A DNA stretch of 7,749 bases from Chloroflexota bacterium (GTDB lineage Bacteria; Chloroflexota; Limnocylindria; Limnocylindrales; CSP1-4). This document shows positions 1 through 5,581 of the stretch, piece after piece. Both the position numbers and the translations under genes were made by a program. The stretch spans positions 1 through 7,749 of the forward strand of contig JAKAAV010000094.1 in NCBI GenBank assembly GCA_021802185.1, given 5' to 3'. The notes below the pieces were generated by a model. It was not told where the DNA came from, searched no databases, and worked only from the letters and a program-made list of their open reading frames with translations. Numbering within the stretch: the stretch's first letter is position 1; every line of letters starts with the position of its first letter.

Positions 1-294
1 CGGGGCGAGCTCCGCGGCGCCCCGGATCGCCATCGCCTCGACGAGCGCCCAGGTCAGGTCGACCTCGCTCCACGTCGGGTTGGCGGCCGCCATGTCGCGG
101 ACGCGCGGGACCCAGTACGAGCGCTCCTTGCCCAGCACCTCGAGCACGATCGGCGGGTTCGTCGTGCCGCCGACGGCCCCGCGCTCGATCGCGTAGCGCA
201 GCTCCTCGATGGCGCACGAGTCGTTCCAGTAGTCCGTGAGGCCGATGCGCGAGGTCCGCAGCATCGCGGAATCGACCATCGCCTGGGTGTTCAT
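1..294 (-). CDS. Transaldolase family protein, N-terminal part (gene runs off the left edge)
   Basis: Reading the minus strand from an ATG at 294 gives 98 residues with no stop before the window edge. The segment TDYWNDSC (residues 20-27) followed by GGTTNPPIVLEVL (residues 42-54) matches the start of class I transaldolase-like proteins: an acidic residue at the end of beta-1, then the TTNP loop with the catalytic-site Thr/Asn (T45, N46). The Schiff-base lysine lies beyond the edge and cannot be checked. The family transfers a dihydroxyacetone unit between sugar phosphates, or performs a related aldol reaction, in the cytoplasm. This longer family with the TDYWNDSC motif is distinct from E. 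coli TalB and its substrate is often unknown. Start choice: GGAGG (306-310) lies 11 bases from the ATG but only 5 from an in-frame GTG at 298-300, so the protein may begin two codons earlier. The gene diverges from the operon on the right and probably shares its regulator. Confidence 0.85.
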   Translation of the reverse strand, partial: MNTQAMVDSAMLRTSRIGLTDYWNDSCAIEELRYAIERGAVGGTTNPPIVLEVLGKERSYWVPRVRDMAAANPTWSEVDLTWALVEAMAIRGAAELAP

Positions 295-305
295 CGCCAC
301 GGGAG

Positions 306-310
306 CCTCC
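306..310 (-). promoter_or_regulatory. Ribosome binding site of the transaldolase-family gene
   Basis: The minus strand reads GGAGG here. It is 5 bases from the GTG at 298-300 and 11 from the ATG at 292-294, so its spacing favours the GTG slightly although ATG is the commoner start codon. Confidence 0.5.
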
Positions 311-396
311 GCTTCCCCGCCCTCGCCCGGCGCGGCCTCCGGTCGGGCGCTCCCCTCCGCGCTCGTCGCACGATCCCTTCCGCGTCGGGCGTCCGC

Positions 397-425
397 AGAA
401 TAATCGATAATCGACAGCATCGCAA
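397..425 (-). promoter_or_regulatory. Predicted promoter for the transaldolase-family gene
   Basis: On the minus strand TTGCGA (420-425) serves as a -35 box and TATTCT (397-402) as a -10 box, with an exact 17-base spacer. Each box matches the sigma-70 consensus at 4 of 6 positions. Transcription would begin near 390, giving a leader of about 95 bases. The left ATCGAT palindrome (399-412) covers the -10 box and much of the spacer, so a protein bound there would block RNA polymerase. This is a prediction from sequence only. Confidence 0.45.
399..412. promoter_or_regulatory. Left operator-like palindrome (AATAATCGATAATC)
   Basis: This is an imperfect copy of the perfect palindrome at 519-532: 12 of 14 bases agree and the core ATCGATAATC is identical. 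It is strongly AT-rich in a G+C-rich background. It overlaps the -10 region of the predicted minus-strand promoter. The likely ligand is the GntR/FCD regulator encoded at 2376-3206, because that family binds short palindromes and usually controls neighbouring genes. No experiment supports this assignment. Confidence 0.6.
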
Positions 426-482
426 GGAGGATGTCACGGCCCGAGGTGCGCGGCCTGCGCGAAGACCGCCGCAAGTCCTCGC

Positions 483-510
483 TTGACTCGGACCGGGCCG
501 AGAGTAGACT
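483..510 (+). promoter_or_regulatory. Predicted promoter for the rightward operon
   Basis: TTGACT (483-488, 5 of 6 matches to TTGACA) and TAGACT (505-510, 4 of 6 matches to TATAAT) are separated by 16 bases. The predicted transcription start is near 517, right at the edge of the perfect palindrome 519-532. A small inverted repeat, CCGAG...CTCGG (498-502 and 509-513), flanks the -10 box; it may be chance. The leader from 517 to the ATG at 591 would be about 74 bases. Confidence 0.5.
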
Positions 511-518
511 CGGCGGTG

Positions 519-532
519 GATTATCGATAATC
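519..532. promoter_or_regulatory. Right operator: perfect palindrome GATTATCGATAATC
   Basis: All 14 bases are self-complementary. The site sits directly at and downstream of the predicted transcription start of the rightward promoter, a typical position for a repressor that blocks initiation or early elongation. Its centre is 120 bp from the centre of the left copy. It is the best candidate for the binding site of the GntR/FCD protein at 2376-3206, which would make the regulator autoregulatory. The link between site and regulator is inference. Confidence 0.65.
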
Positions 533-577
533 GCGAGTGGTCGCCGGTGAGGGAGAGCTCGGCCGGGGTCCGGAGGC

Positions 578-585
578 GAGGGAGA
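578..585 (+). promoter_or_regulatory. Ribosome binding site deciding the start of the swivel-domain gene
   Basis: GAGGGAGA lies 5 bases before the ATG at 591. The only earlier in-frame start, a GTG at 537, has no Shine-Dalgarno sequence and lies only about 20 bases from the predicted transcription start, directly behind the operator. The ATG at 591 is therefore preferred. Confidence 0.6.
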
Positions 586-590
586 CCGAC

Positions 591-2366
591 ATGGCGGCAG
601 GCACCGAGTCAGTGCTGGGCCAGTTCCTCGGCGATGACGAGTTCCCCGTCGAGTGGGAGTCCGACGCGGAGCGGTCGCTCTTCTGGGTCTACGACGACCT
701 CCACTGCCCGCATCCCCTCAGCCCGATGTTCTTCGACATCGGCGGCTGGTGGCTCACGTGCGACCACATGTTCCGGCGGTTCGGCACGCCGTTCGCCTGC
801 GACTGGATCACGAAGAGGGTGAACGGATACCTCTATACCGCCGCCGTCCCGGCCTCCCCCGAGATGCGCGTCGACGCGATGGAGTACGGCGCCCGCTACG
901 GCGCACGGGTGCCCCTCGATCGGGCGTACGAGGACCGGATCGGTGCCTACCTCGACACAGTCCTCCCGGTCTACGGCGCGCACTTCGCCGGCTGGTGGCG
1001 CGAGCGGCTGGTGCCCGAGATGCAGCGCAACTTCGCGTACCTCGAGGAACGCCTCGACCAGCAGGACGAGATGAGCCTGGCAGACATCGCCTGCCTGCTC
1101 GAGGACGCGATCGACGTCCACGACAGGCACTGGAAGATCCACTGGATGCTGAACTTCGCGCAGCTGTCGGCGACGCTGAACCTGCGGGCCGTGGCAAAGC
1201 GGACGCGCGGCGACGTCGACGAGGCCCTGCTCGGGCGGCTCCAGAACTCGGCCCGGGACCGCAACTGGGACTCGATCGAGGCGCTCTGGAAGATGAAGCA
1301 GGAGGTCGTCGCCGACCCGGATCTGGCGCCGGCCTTCCGGCACGAGACGGCGCCCGAGATCATCGCGGCGCTCCGCGCCACCGAGCGCGGGCGGCGGTTC
1401 ATCGCCGAGCGCGTGGAGCCGTACCAGCGCGAGTTCGGCTGGCACGCGGTGTGGAGCCATGAGTTCGTGTTCCCGACGGTCCGCGAGCACATGGAGCCGG
1501 TGATCGAGACGGTTCGCGGATACGTCGACACGGGGTACGACTACCCATCGACGGTGGCGGCGATGGCCGCCGACATCGAGCGCGCGTCGGCCGAGATCCT
1601 GGAGGGCCTGGAGGGCGACGACCTCGAGGCGATGCGGGCGGCGAACGAGATCAACCTGAAGATGGCGCCGCTGACCCCCGACCACCACTTCTACATCGAC
1701 CAGGGCGCGAACGCGCACGTCCGGCTGGTCCTCATCGCGATCGGTCGGAAGCTCGTCGCGGACGGCACACTCGACGCCGACGACGACGTCATGTTCCTGC
1801 GCTACAACGAGCTGCGGGAGCTCATCGGGGATCGGGGAGTGTTCGACGCACGGTCGCTGGTGGCAGAGCGCCGGGCCGAGCGCGAGGCTTCATACGCCAT
1901 CCGGCCGCGCGACTGGATCGGGACGGCGACGCCGAGCCAGCTGGGGTTCCCGTACTGGGTGAACTGGGGCTTCCCGGACAAGTTCTACCGGAAGCCGTCC
2001 GACGTGGTCGGCCAGGTGACCGGCATCGGCGGATCGCCGGGGGTGGTCGAGGCCGTCGCGCGGGTCGTGCTGCGCGAGGACCAGTTCGACGAGGTGCGGG
2101 CCGGCGAGGTCGTCGTGTGCCAGATGACGAACCCGGCGTGGGTCGTGCTGTTCACGAAGATCGTCGGCCTCGTCACTGACGCCGGCGGCACGACGTCTCA
2201 CCCAGCCGTGCTGTCGCGCGAGTTCGGGATCCCGGCAGTGGTCGGCACGTCCAGCGGGACGCGCGTCATCCGGACCGGCGATCGCGTCCGCGTCAACGGC
2301 ACGACCGGGATCGTCGAGGTCGTCCAGGCGGCGGCCCAGTTCAAGAACGACCTCCTCGGGCTGTAG
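591..2366 (+). CDS. PEP synthase/rifampicin phosphotransferase-like protein with C-terminal phosphohistidine swivel domain, no ATP-grasp domain
   Basis: The protein has 591 residues from the ATG at 591. The C-terminal region (about residues 475-585) is a PEP-utiliser mobile domain: GSPGVVEA near residue 482, then GGTTSHPAVLSREFGIPAVVG, in which H537 of the TSH motif is the expected phosphoacceptor. Residues 1-470 resemble the middle part of rifampicin phosphotransferase and related proteins: HCPHPLSP (38-45), an FGWH segment (282-285) where that family has FGHR, and a DDDVMFL segment (397-403) next to a helix leading to the mobile domain. The N-terminal ATP-grasp domain (PPDK_N) that loads the histidine with phosphate is absent, and so is the PEP-binding TIM barrel. 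The size and layout recall the 70-kDa His-carrying subunit of phenylphosphate synthase, whose ATP-binding part is a separate protein. Likely role: phosphoryl carrier and transferase acting on an organic acceptor in the cytoplasm. The acceptor and the phosphate donor are not known. It is the first gene of the operon, 9 bases before the GntR gene. Confidence 0.8.
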   Translation: MAAGTESVLGQFLGDDEFPVEWESDAERSLFWVYDDLHCPHPLSPMFFDIGGWWLTCDHMFRRFGTPFACDWITKRVNGYLYTAAVPASPEMRVDAMEYGARYGARVPLDRAYEDRIGAYLDTVLPVYGAHFAGWWRERLVPEMQRNFAYLEERLDQQDEMSLADIACLLEDAIDVHDRHWKIHWMLNFAQLSATLNLRAVAKRTRGDVDEALLGRLQNSARDRNWDSIEALWKMKQEVVADPDLAPAFRHETAPEIIAALRATERGRRFIAERVEPYQREFGWHAVWSHEFVFPTVREHMEPVIETVRGYVDTGYDYPSTVAAMAADIERASAEILEGLEGDDLEAMRAANEINLKMAPLTPDHHFYIDQGANAHVRLVLIAIGRKLVADGTLDADDDVMFLRYNELRELIGDRGVFDARSLVAERRAEREASYAIRPRDWIGTATPSQLGFPYWVNWGFPDKFYRKPSDVVGQVTGIGGSPGVVEAVARVVLREDQFDEVRAGEVVVCQMTNPAWVVLFTKIVGLVTDAGGTTSHPAVLSREFGIPAVVGTSSGTRVIRTGDRVRVNGTTGIVEVVQAAAQFKNDLLGL

Positions 2367-2375
2367 GCAGGACGA

Positions 2376-3206
2376 ATGACACAGATCACCCGGGACGTCC
2401 TCAGCGACAAGGTCGAGGACCACCTGCTGCAGGCGATCCTGTCGGGCCGCTATCCGCCCGGATCGCGGATCGTCGAATCGCGCGTCGCCCGCGAGCTCGG
2501 AGTGAGCCAGGCGCCCGTCCGCGAGGCGCTCCGAGACCTCGAGGCGCTGGGGATCGTCGAGATCACCGCGTTCCGGGGCGCGAGCGTGCGGAGCCCGAGC
2601 AAGGCGGAGCTGCTCGAGGCGTACGGCGTGCGCGCCGAGCTGGAGTCGTACGGGGCGCGGCTCGCCCTGGCGCGGCTGTCGGATGCCGATCTCGAGCCGC
2701 TGCAGTCTCTCATCGACGCGATGCGCCGCGCGGCCACCAGAGGCGACACGCACGAGGAAGCCCTCGTCGACGGCGAGTTCCATGCCCGCCTCATCGAGAT
2801 CACCGGCAACCGCACGCTCGGCCGGGTGTGGCGATACCTCGTGCCGGTCGCCCGGACGTACATCACGCTCGCCGCCCCCGGCGTCGACGCCATCGCAGCC
2901 GCCGACCTCCACCAGCCGATCCTGGACGCGCTGCGCATGCGGGACCCGGATCTCGCCGTCGCGGCGATCCGGCGGCACTTCGAGATCGCGGGCTCCAGCT
3001 TCGACGCCGCGTTCTCGGAATCGGTCGGGTCGGCGACGGGGTCGCAGGGAGACGGAGCGAGCGTCGACGGCCATCCGCCGATGGAGCCGATCGCCCACGT
3101 GCTCGCCCGCGGCGGGCGGGGCGGCGCCTGGCACGGTCGAGGCGGCCCGTCGGGGGAGGCAGGGTCGCGCGCTCGGGACGCGACCGGGTGGAAGAGGGAC
3201 ACATGA
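2376..3206 (+). CDS. GntR family transcriptional regulator, FCD (FadR-type) subfamily
   Basis: The protein has 276 residues. The N-terminal winged helix-turn-helix (about 8-70) contains the GntR signature PPGSRIVESRVARELGVSQ and PVREALRDLEALGIVEI. The all-helical FCD ligand-binding domain (about 76-212) keeps the metal-binding set seen in most members: D132 and H136 (VDGEFHARL), H179 (DLHQPIL) and H201 (RRHFE). Such proteins usually repress catabolic genes until a small carboxylate-type effector binds. It lies within the operon, 9 bases after the swivel-domain gene, with a weak ribosome site (AGGCAGGA). Its stop codon overlaps the next start (ATGA). The two ATCGAT palindromes at 399-412 and 519-532 are its most likely operators. 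An oddity is the tail of roughly 60 residues after the FCD domain (about 214-276), rich in Gly, Arg and Ser and without visible structure; most family members end near residue 220-240. Confidence 0.93.
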   Translation: MTQITRDVLSDKVEDHLLQAILSGRYPPGSRIVESRVARELGVSQAPVREALRDLEALGIVEITAFRGASVRSPSKAELLEAYGVRAELESYGARLALARLSDADLEPLQSLIDAMRRAATRGDTHEEALVDGEFHARLIEITGNRTLGRVWRYLVPVARTYITLAAPGVDAIAAADLHQPILDALRMRDPDLAVAAIRRHFEIAGSSFDAAFSESVGSATGSQGDGASVDGHPPMEPIAHVLARGGRGGAWHGRGGPSGEAGSRARDATGWKRDT

Positions 3207-4090
3207 GCGACGGGTTCCGGTTGTCGGAGGAGATGTCGGCGGGCAGCGCACGCCTGCGCGTCGACGTGCTGGGCGGCGAGCCCCGCGAGCACGTGCTCGA
3301 CGACATGAACTTCCTGAACTACCGGCTCGCCGACGTGCGGCTGGAGCCCGAAGTCACGCTCCCGGCGGCCGACATCCTGTGGCAGGCGGACGACGGGAAG
3401 GGCGTCTCGTACGACGGACGGCGGATGACGTTCACCGGGCCCTGGCCGGCCGGCCCGATCCAGAAGGTCATCGTGGCGCTGCTGGCCCTCCGGATGGAGG
3501 AAACCGGTCTCCACCCGTTCCACGCCTCTGCCGCGCGGTACCGCGGCCGCACTGTCATGTTCCTCGGCGGCGAGTCGAATCACGGCAAGTCGATGGGCCA
3601 GATCGAGGCGTGCCGCCGGGGCGGCCTGCTCGTCTCGACCGAGACCACGGTTGTCGACGAGGACGGGTGCGCCGTCATGGGCTCGAAGGCCCCGTTCATC
3701 AAGAAGCGCACCGAGGGGACCGAGCGGGCCGACAAGGCCGCGCCGGAGCGCGGCGTCGAGAAGTTCTTCGGCGGGATGCCGACCTGGGACATCTTCCCGG
3801 AGCCGAGCAACGTCGACGTCGTGATCGTCCCGGCGATCGACGGCAACTTCGACCCGACCCTCGCGGCGATGATCCCGTTCGAGCGCCAGTTCCAGACGCT
3901 GCACTCGCTGCAGAACTACTTCCTGCTCAACGAGCTGCTCGCACCGGGCTTCCCGATGCCGATCGTCGACGCCGAGCCGCTCCGGCGGAAGCGTGCGGCC
4001 TTCCTCTCACGGTTCTGCGAGCGCCCCTTCTACTTCGTCCGTGCAGCGACCCCGCAGGAGCTGATGGACGAGGTGGACCGGGTGCTCTGA
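3203..4090 (+). CDS. HPr kinase-like P-loop protein of unknown substrate
   Basis: The protein has 295 residues. The start at 3203 is set by ATGA overlap with the GntR stop and by GGAAGAGGG (3190-3198) four bases upstream. The core reads FHASAARYRGRTVMFLGGES followed by NHGKS: a histidine (H107), a beta hairpin, then a Walker A motif GESNHGKS (123-130). This order is that of the C-terminal kinase domain of HPr kinase/phosphorylase, where HAS or HG precedes GxxGxGKS. After the P-loop, HprK normally has LVADD with two functionally important aspartates; here the matching stretch is LVSTET (143-148), so E147 may substitute or the activity may differ. The N-terminal 90 residues and residues 185-295 match no family I recognise. 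No HPr or other PTS gene is visible. It may phosphorylate a protein or small molecule handled by the neighbouring genes. The P-loop is certain, the HprK relationship likely, the substrate unknown. Confidence 0.7.
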   Translation: MSDGFRLSEEMSAGSARLRVDVLGGEPREHVLDDMNFLNYRLADVRLEPEVTLPAADILWQADDGKGVSYDGRRMTFTGPWPAGPIQKVIVALLALRMEETGLHPFHASAARYRGRTVMFLGGESNHGKSMGQIEACRRGGLLVSTETTVVDEDGCAVMGSKAPFIKKRTEGTERADKAAPERGVEKFFGGMPTWDIFPEPSNVDVVIVPAIDGNFDPTLAAMIPFERQFQTLHSLQNYFLLNELLAPGFPMPIVDAEPLRRKRAAFLSRFCERPFYFVRAATPQELMDEVDRVL

Positions 4091-4108
4091 CGGGCCGGCG
4101 GCACGGCG

Positions 4109-5581
4109 ATGCGCGCGTTCCGGTACGAGCGCCCGACGACGCTCTGCGAGGCGATCGGTCTGCTGGAGCGCCACGGGAGCAACGCCCGGCTGCTCGCGGG
4201 CGGGACCGACCTCATCATCGGGCTGCGCGACCGGACCGAGACCGCGAGCGTCCTGGTCGACCTCAAGCACGTCGCCGAGCTGCGGCCCGCGATCGACGCG
4301 CGCGAGGGAGTGCTGCGGATTGCCGCGACGTCCGTGATGACCGACGTCGCGGCCGACCTCCGCGTCCGTGACCGGTTCGTCGCGCTTGCCGAGGCCGCGG
4401 CGGTCGTCGGCTCCGTCCAGATCCGCAACCGGGCCACGATCGGCGGGAACCTCTGCAACGCGTCACCCGCCGCGGACACCGCCACTCCCCTGCTCGTGTA
4501 CGGCGCCATCGTCGTCGCGGCCGGCGCCGGCGGCACGCGCCGGATCCCGATCGACGAGCTCTTCGTGCGATCCGGCCAAACGACGCTCCGGCATGCCGAG
4601 ATCGTCACGGCCGTCGAACTGCCGCTGGCGGCCATGCCGGTCGGGACGGTCCACCTCCGCCGGACGCGGCGCCGCGGCCACGACCTGGCGTCGGTCACGC
4701 TCTCCTGTTCCGTCGACGGACATGGAGTGACGCGCATCGCGTACGGCAGCGTCGGGCCGCGGCCGGTGCTGGCGGTCGACGAGAGCGGGGCCCTTGCAGA
4801 TCCCGCGTCGAGCGACGAGGCCCGGGACGCGATACTCGAGCGGATGCTCGGCGCGGCGGCTCCGTCGCCGCGGTCGATGCGCGCGAGCCCGGAATACAGG
4901 CTGGCGATGCTGCGTGTGCTGGCCCGGCGGGCCGTGGCGATCGCGAGGGATCGACTCGCCGAGCGGACGCGGCAGGAGCAGCCGGCGATGGCGGCCGGAC
5001 GCGAACCGGGGCCCCCGGCCGGCACGAGCGACGAGCGGGACGCCGAACCCCTGCCGGCCGCACCGAGAACGCCTCGACCAGTGGCGTTCGGACGGGGCTC
5101 GGGAGCGGAGGCGCCGCTCCCGATCTCGATGGTCGTCAACGGACGCGAACGCCACCTCGAGGTCGCGCCGCGGCGGACCCTCCTCGACGTCCTCCGCGAC
5201 GATCTGGGGCTCACCGGGGCCAAGGAGTGCTGCCTGGTCGGCGAGTGCGGCGCGTGCACGGTCGCCATGGATGGCCGCACGGTCGATGCGTGCCTCGTGC
5301 TCGCGGTGGAGGCCGACGGCGCCGACGTGCGGACGGTCGAGGGCCTCGCGGAGGGCGGCCGGCTCAGCCGGCTGCAGGAGGCGTTCCTCGAGAAGGGCGC
5401 TGCGCAGTGCGGGTACTGCATTCCCGGGCAGCTGATGTCGGCGCGCGCGCTGCTCGACCTCGACCCCCACCCGACCGTCGCCGCCGTCGAGGAGGGACTG
5501 GCCGGCAACCTGTGCCGGTGCGGCGGGTACCGGCAGATCGCGGAGGCGGTCCTGGGCGTCGCCGAGGAGGAGGCGCGATGA
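4109..5581 (+). CDS. Fused FAD and [2Fe-2S] subunit of a xanthine dehydrogenase family molybdenum hydroxylase (CoxM-CoxS order)
   Basis: The protein has 490 residues. Residues 1-285 are a CoxM/XdhB-type FAD domain: LLAGGTDL (28-35) and TIGGNLCNASPAADT (110-124) contact the FAD, and PEYRLAMLRVLARRA (261-275) belongs to the C-terminal subdomain. A Pro/Ala/Arg-rich linker (about 286-337) joins it to a CoxS-type small subunit (338-490). The plant-type ferredoxin cluster is held by C375, C380, C383 and C395 (CLVGECGACT and DACLV). The second cluster is held by C434 and C437 (QCGYC) and C469 and C471 (GNLCRCGGY). All eight ligands are present. Electrons from the Moco subunit pass through both clusters to FAD and then to an acceptor. 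In eukaryotic XDH and bacterial XdhA the Fe-S part precedes the FAD part; here the order is reversed. The start is the first codon after the previous stop that fits the family (MRAFRYERPTTL), but its ribosome site is poor, so translational coupling across the 18-base gap is likely. Confidence 0.93.
   Translation: MRAFRYERPTTLCEAIGLLERHGSNARLLAGGTDLIIGLRDRTETASVLVDLKHVAELRPAIDAREGVLRIAATSVMTDVAADLRVRDRFVALAEAAAVVGSVQIRNRATIGGNLCNASPAADTATPLLVYGAIVVAAGAGGTRRIPIDELFVRSGQTTLRHAEIVTAVELPLAAMPVGTVHLRRTRRRGHDLASVTLSCSVDGHGVTRIAYGSVGPRPVLAVDESGALADPASSDEARDAILERMLGAAAPSPRSMRASPEYRLAMLRVLARRAVAIARDRLAERTRQEQPAMAAGREPGPPAGTSDERDAEPLPAAPRTPRPVAFGRGSGAEAPLPISMVVNGRERHLEVAPRRTLLDVLRDDLGLTGAKECCLVGECGACTVAMDGRTVDACLVLAVEADGADVRTVEGLAEGGRLSRLQEAFLEKGAAQCGYCIPGQLMSARALLDLDPHPTVAAVEEGLAGNLCRCGGYRQIAEAVLGVAEEEAR
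5564..5573 (+). promoter_or_regulatory. Strong ribosome binding site for the molybdenum subunit
   Basis: GAGGAGGAGG ends four bases before the ATG at 5578 and lies inside the end of the previous gene. It fixes the start and indicates coupled translation of the two hydroxylase polypeptides. Confidence 0.7.

Noticed and set aside
498..513. Inverted repeat CCGAG/CTCGG as a terminator or riboswitch
   Set aside because: The stem is only five pairs with no T-run, and it lies on the predicted -10 box; at this composition such repeats arise by chance.
431..550. Small frame of 39 codons preceded by AAGGAGG
   Set aside because: The Shine-Dalgarno sequence touches the ATG with zero spacing, the frame runs through the predicted promoter and operator, and the product is Arg-rich without features.
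537..590. GTG at 537 as start of the swivel-domain protein
   Set aside because: There is no ribosome binding site, it sits four bases behind the palindrome, and the extra 18 residues look non-conserved; ATG 591 has GAGGGAGA at proper distance.
1890..3904. Long minus-strand open frames opposite the swivel, GntR and P-loop genes
   Set aside because: The translations are low-complexity Arg/Ala/Asp-rich with no recognisable motif, while the plus strand encodes clear protein families.
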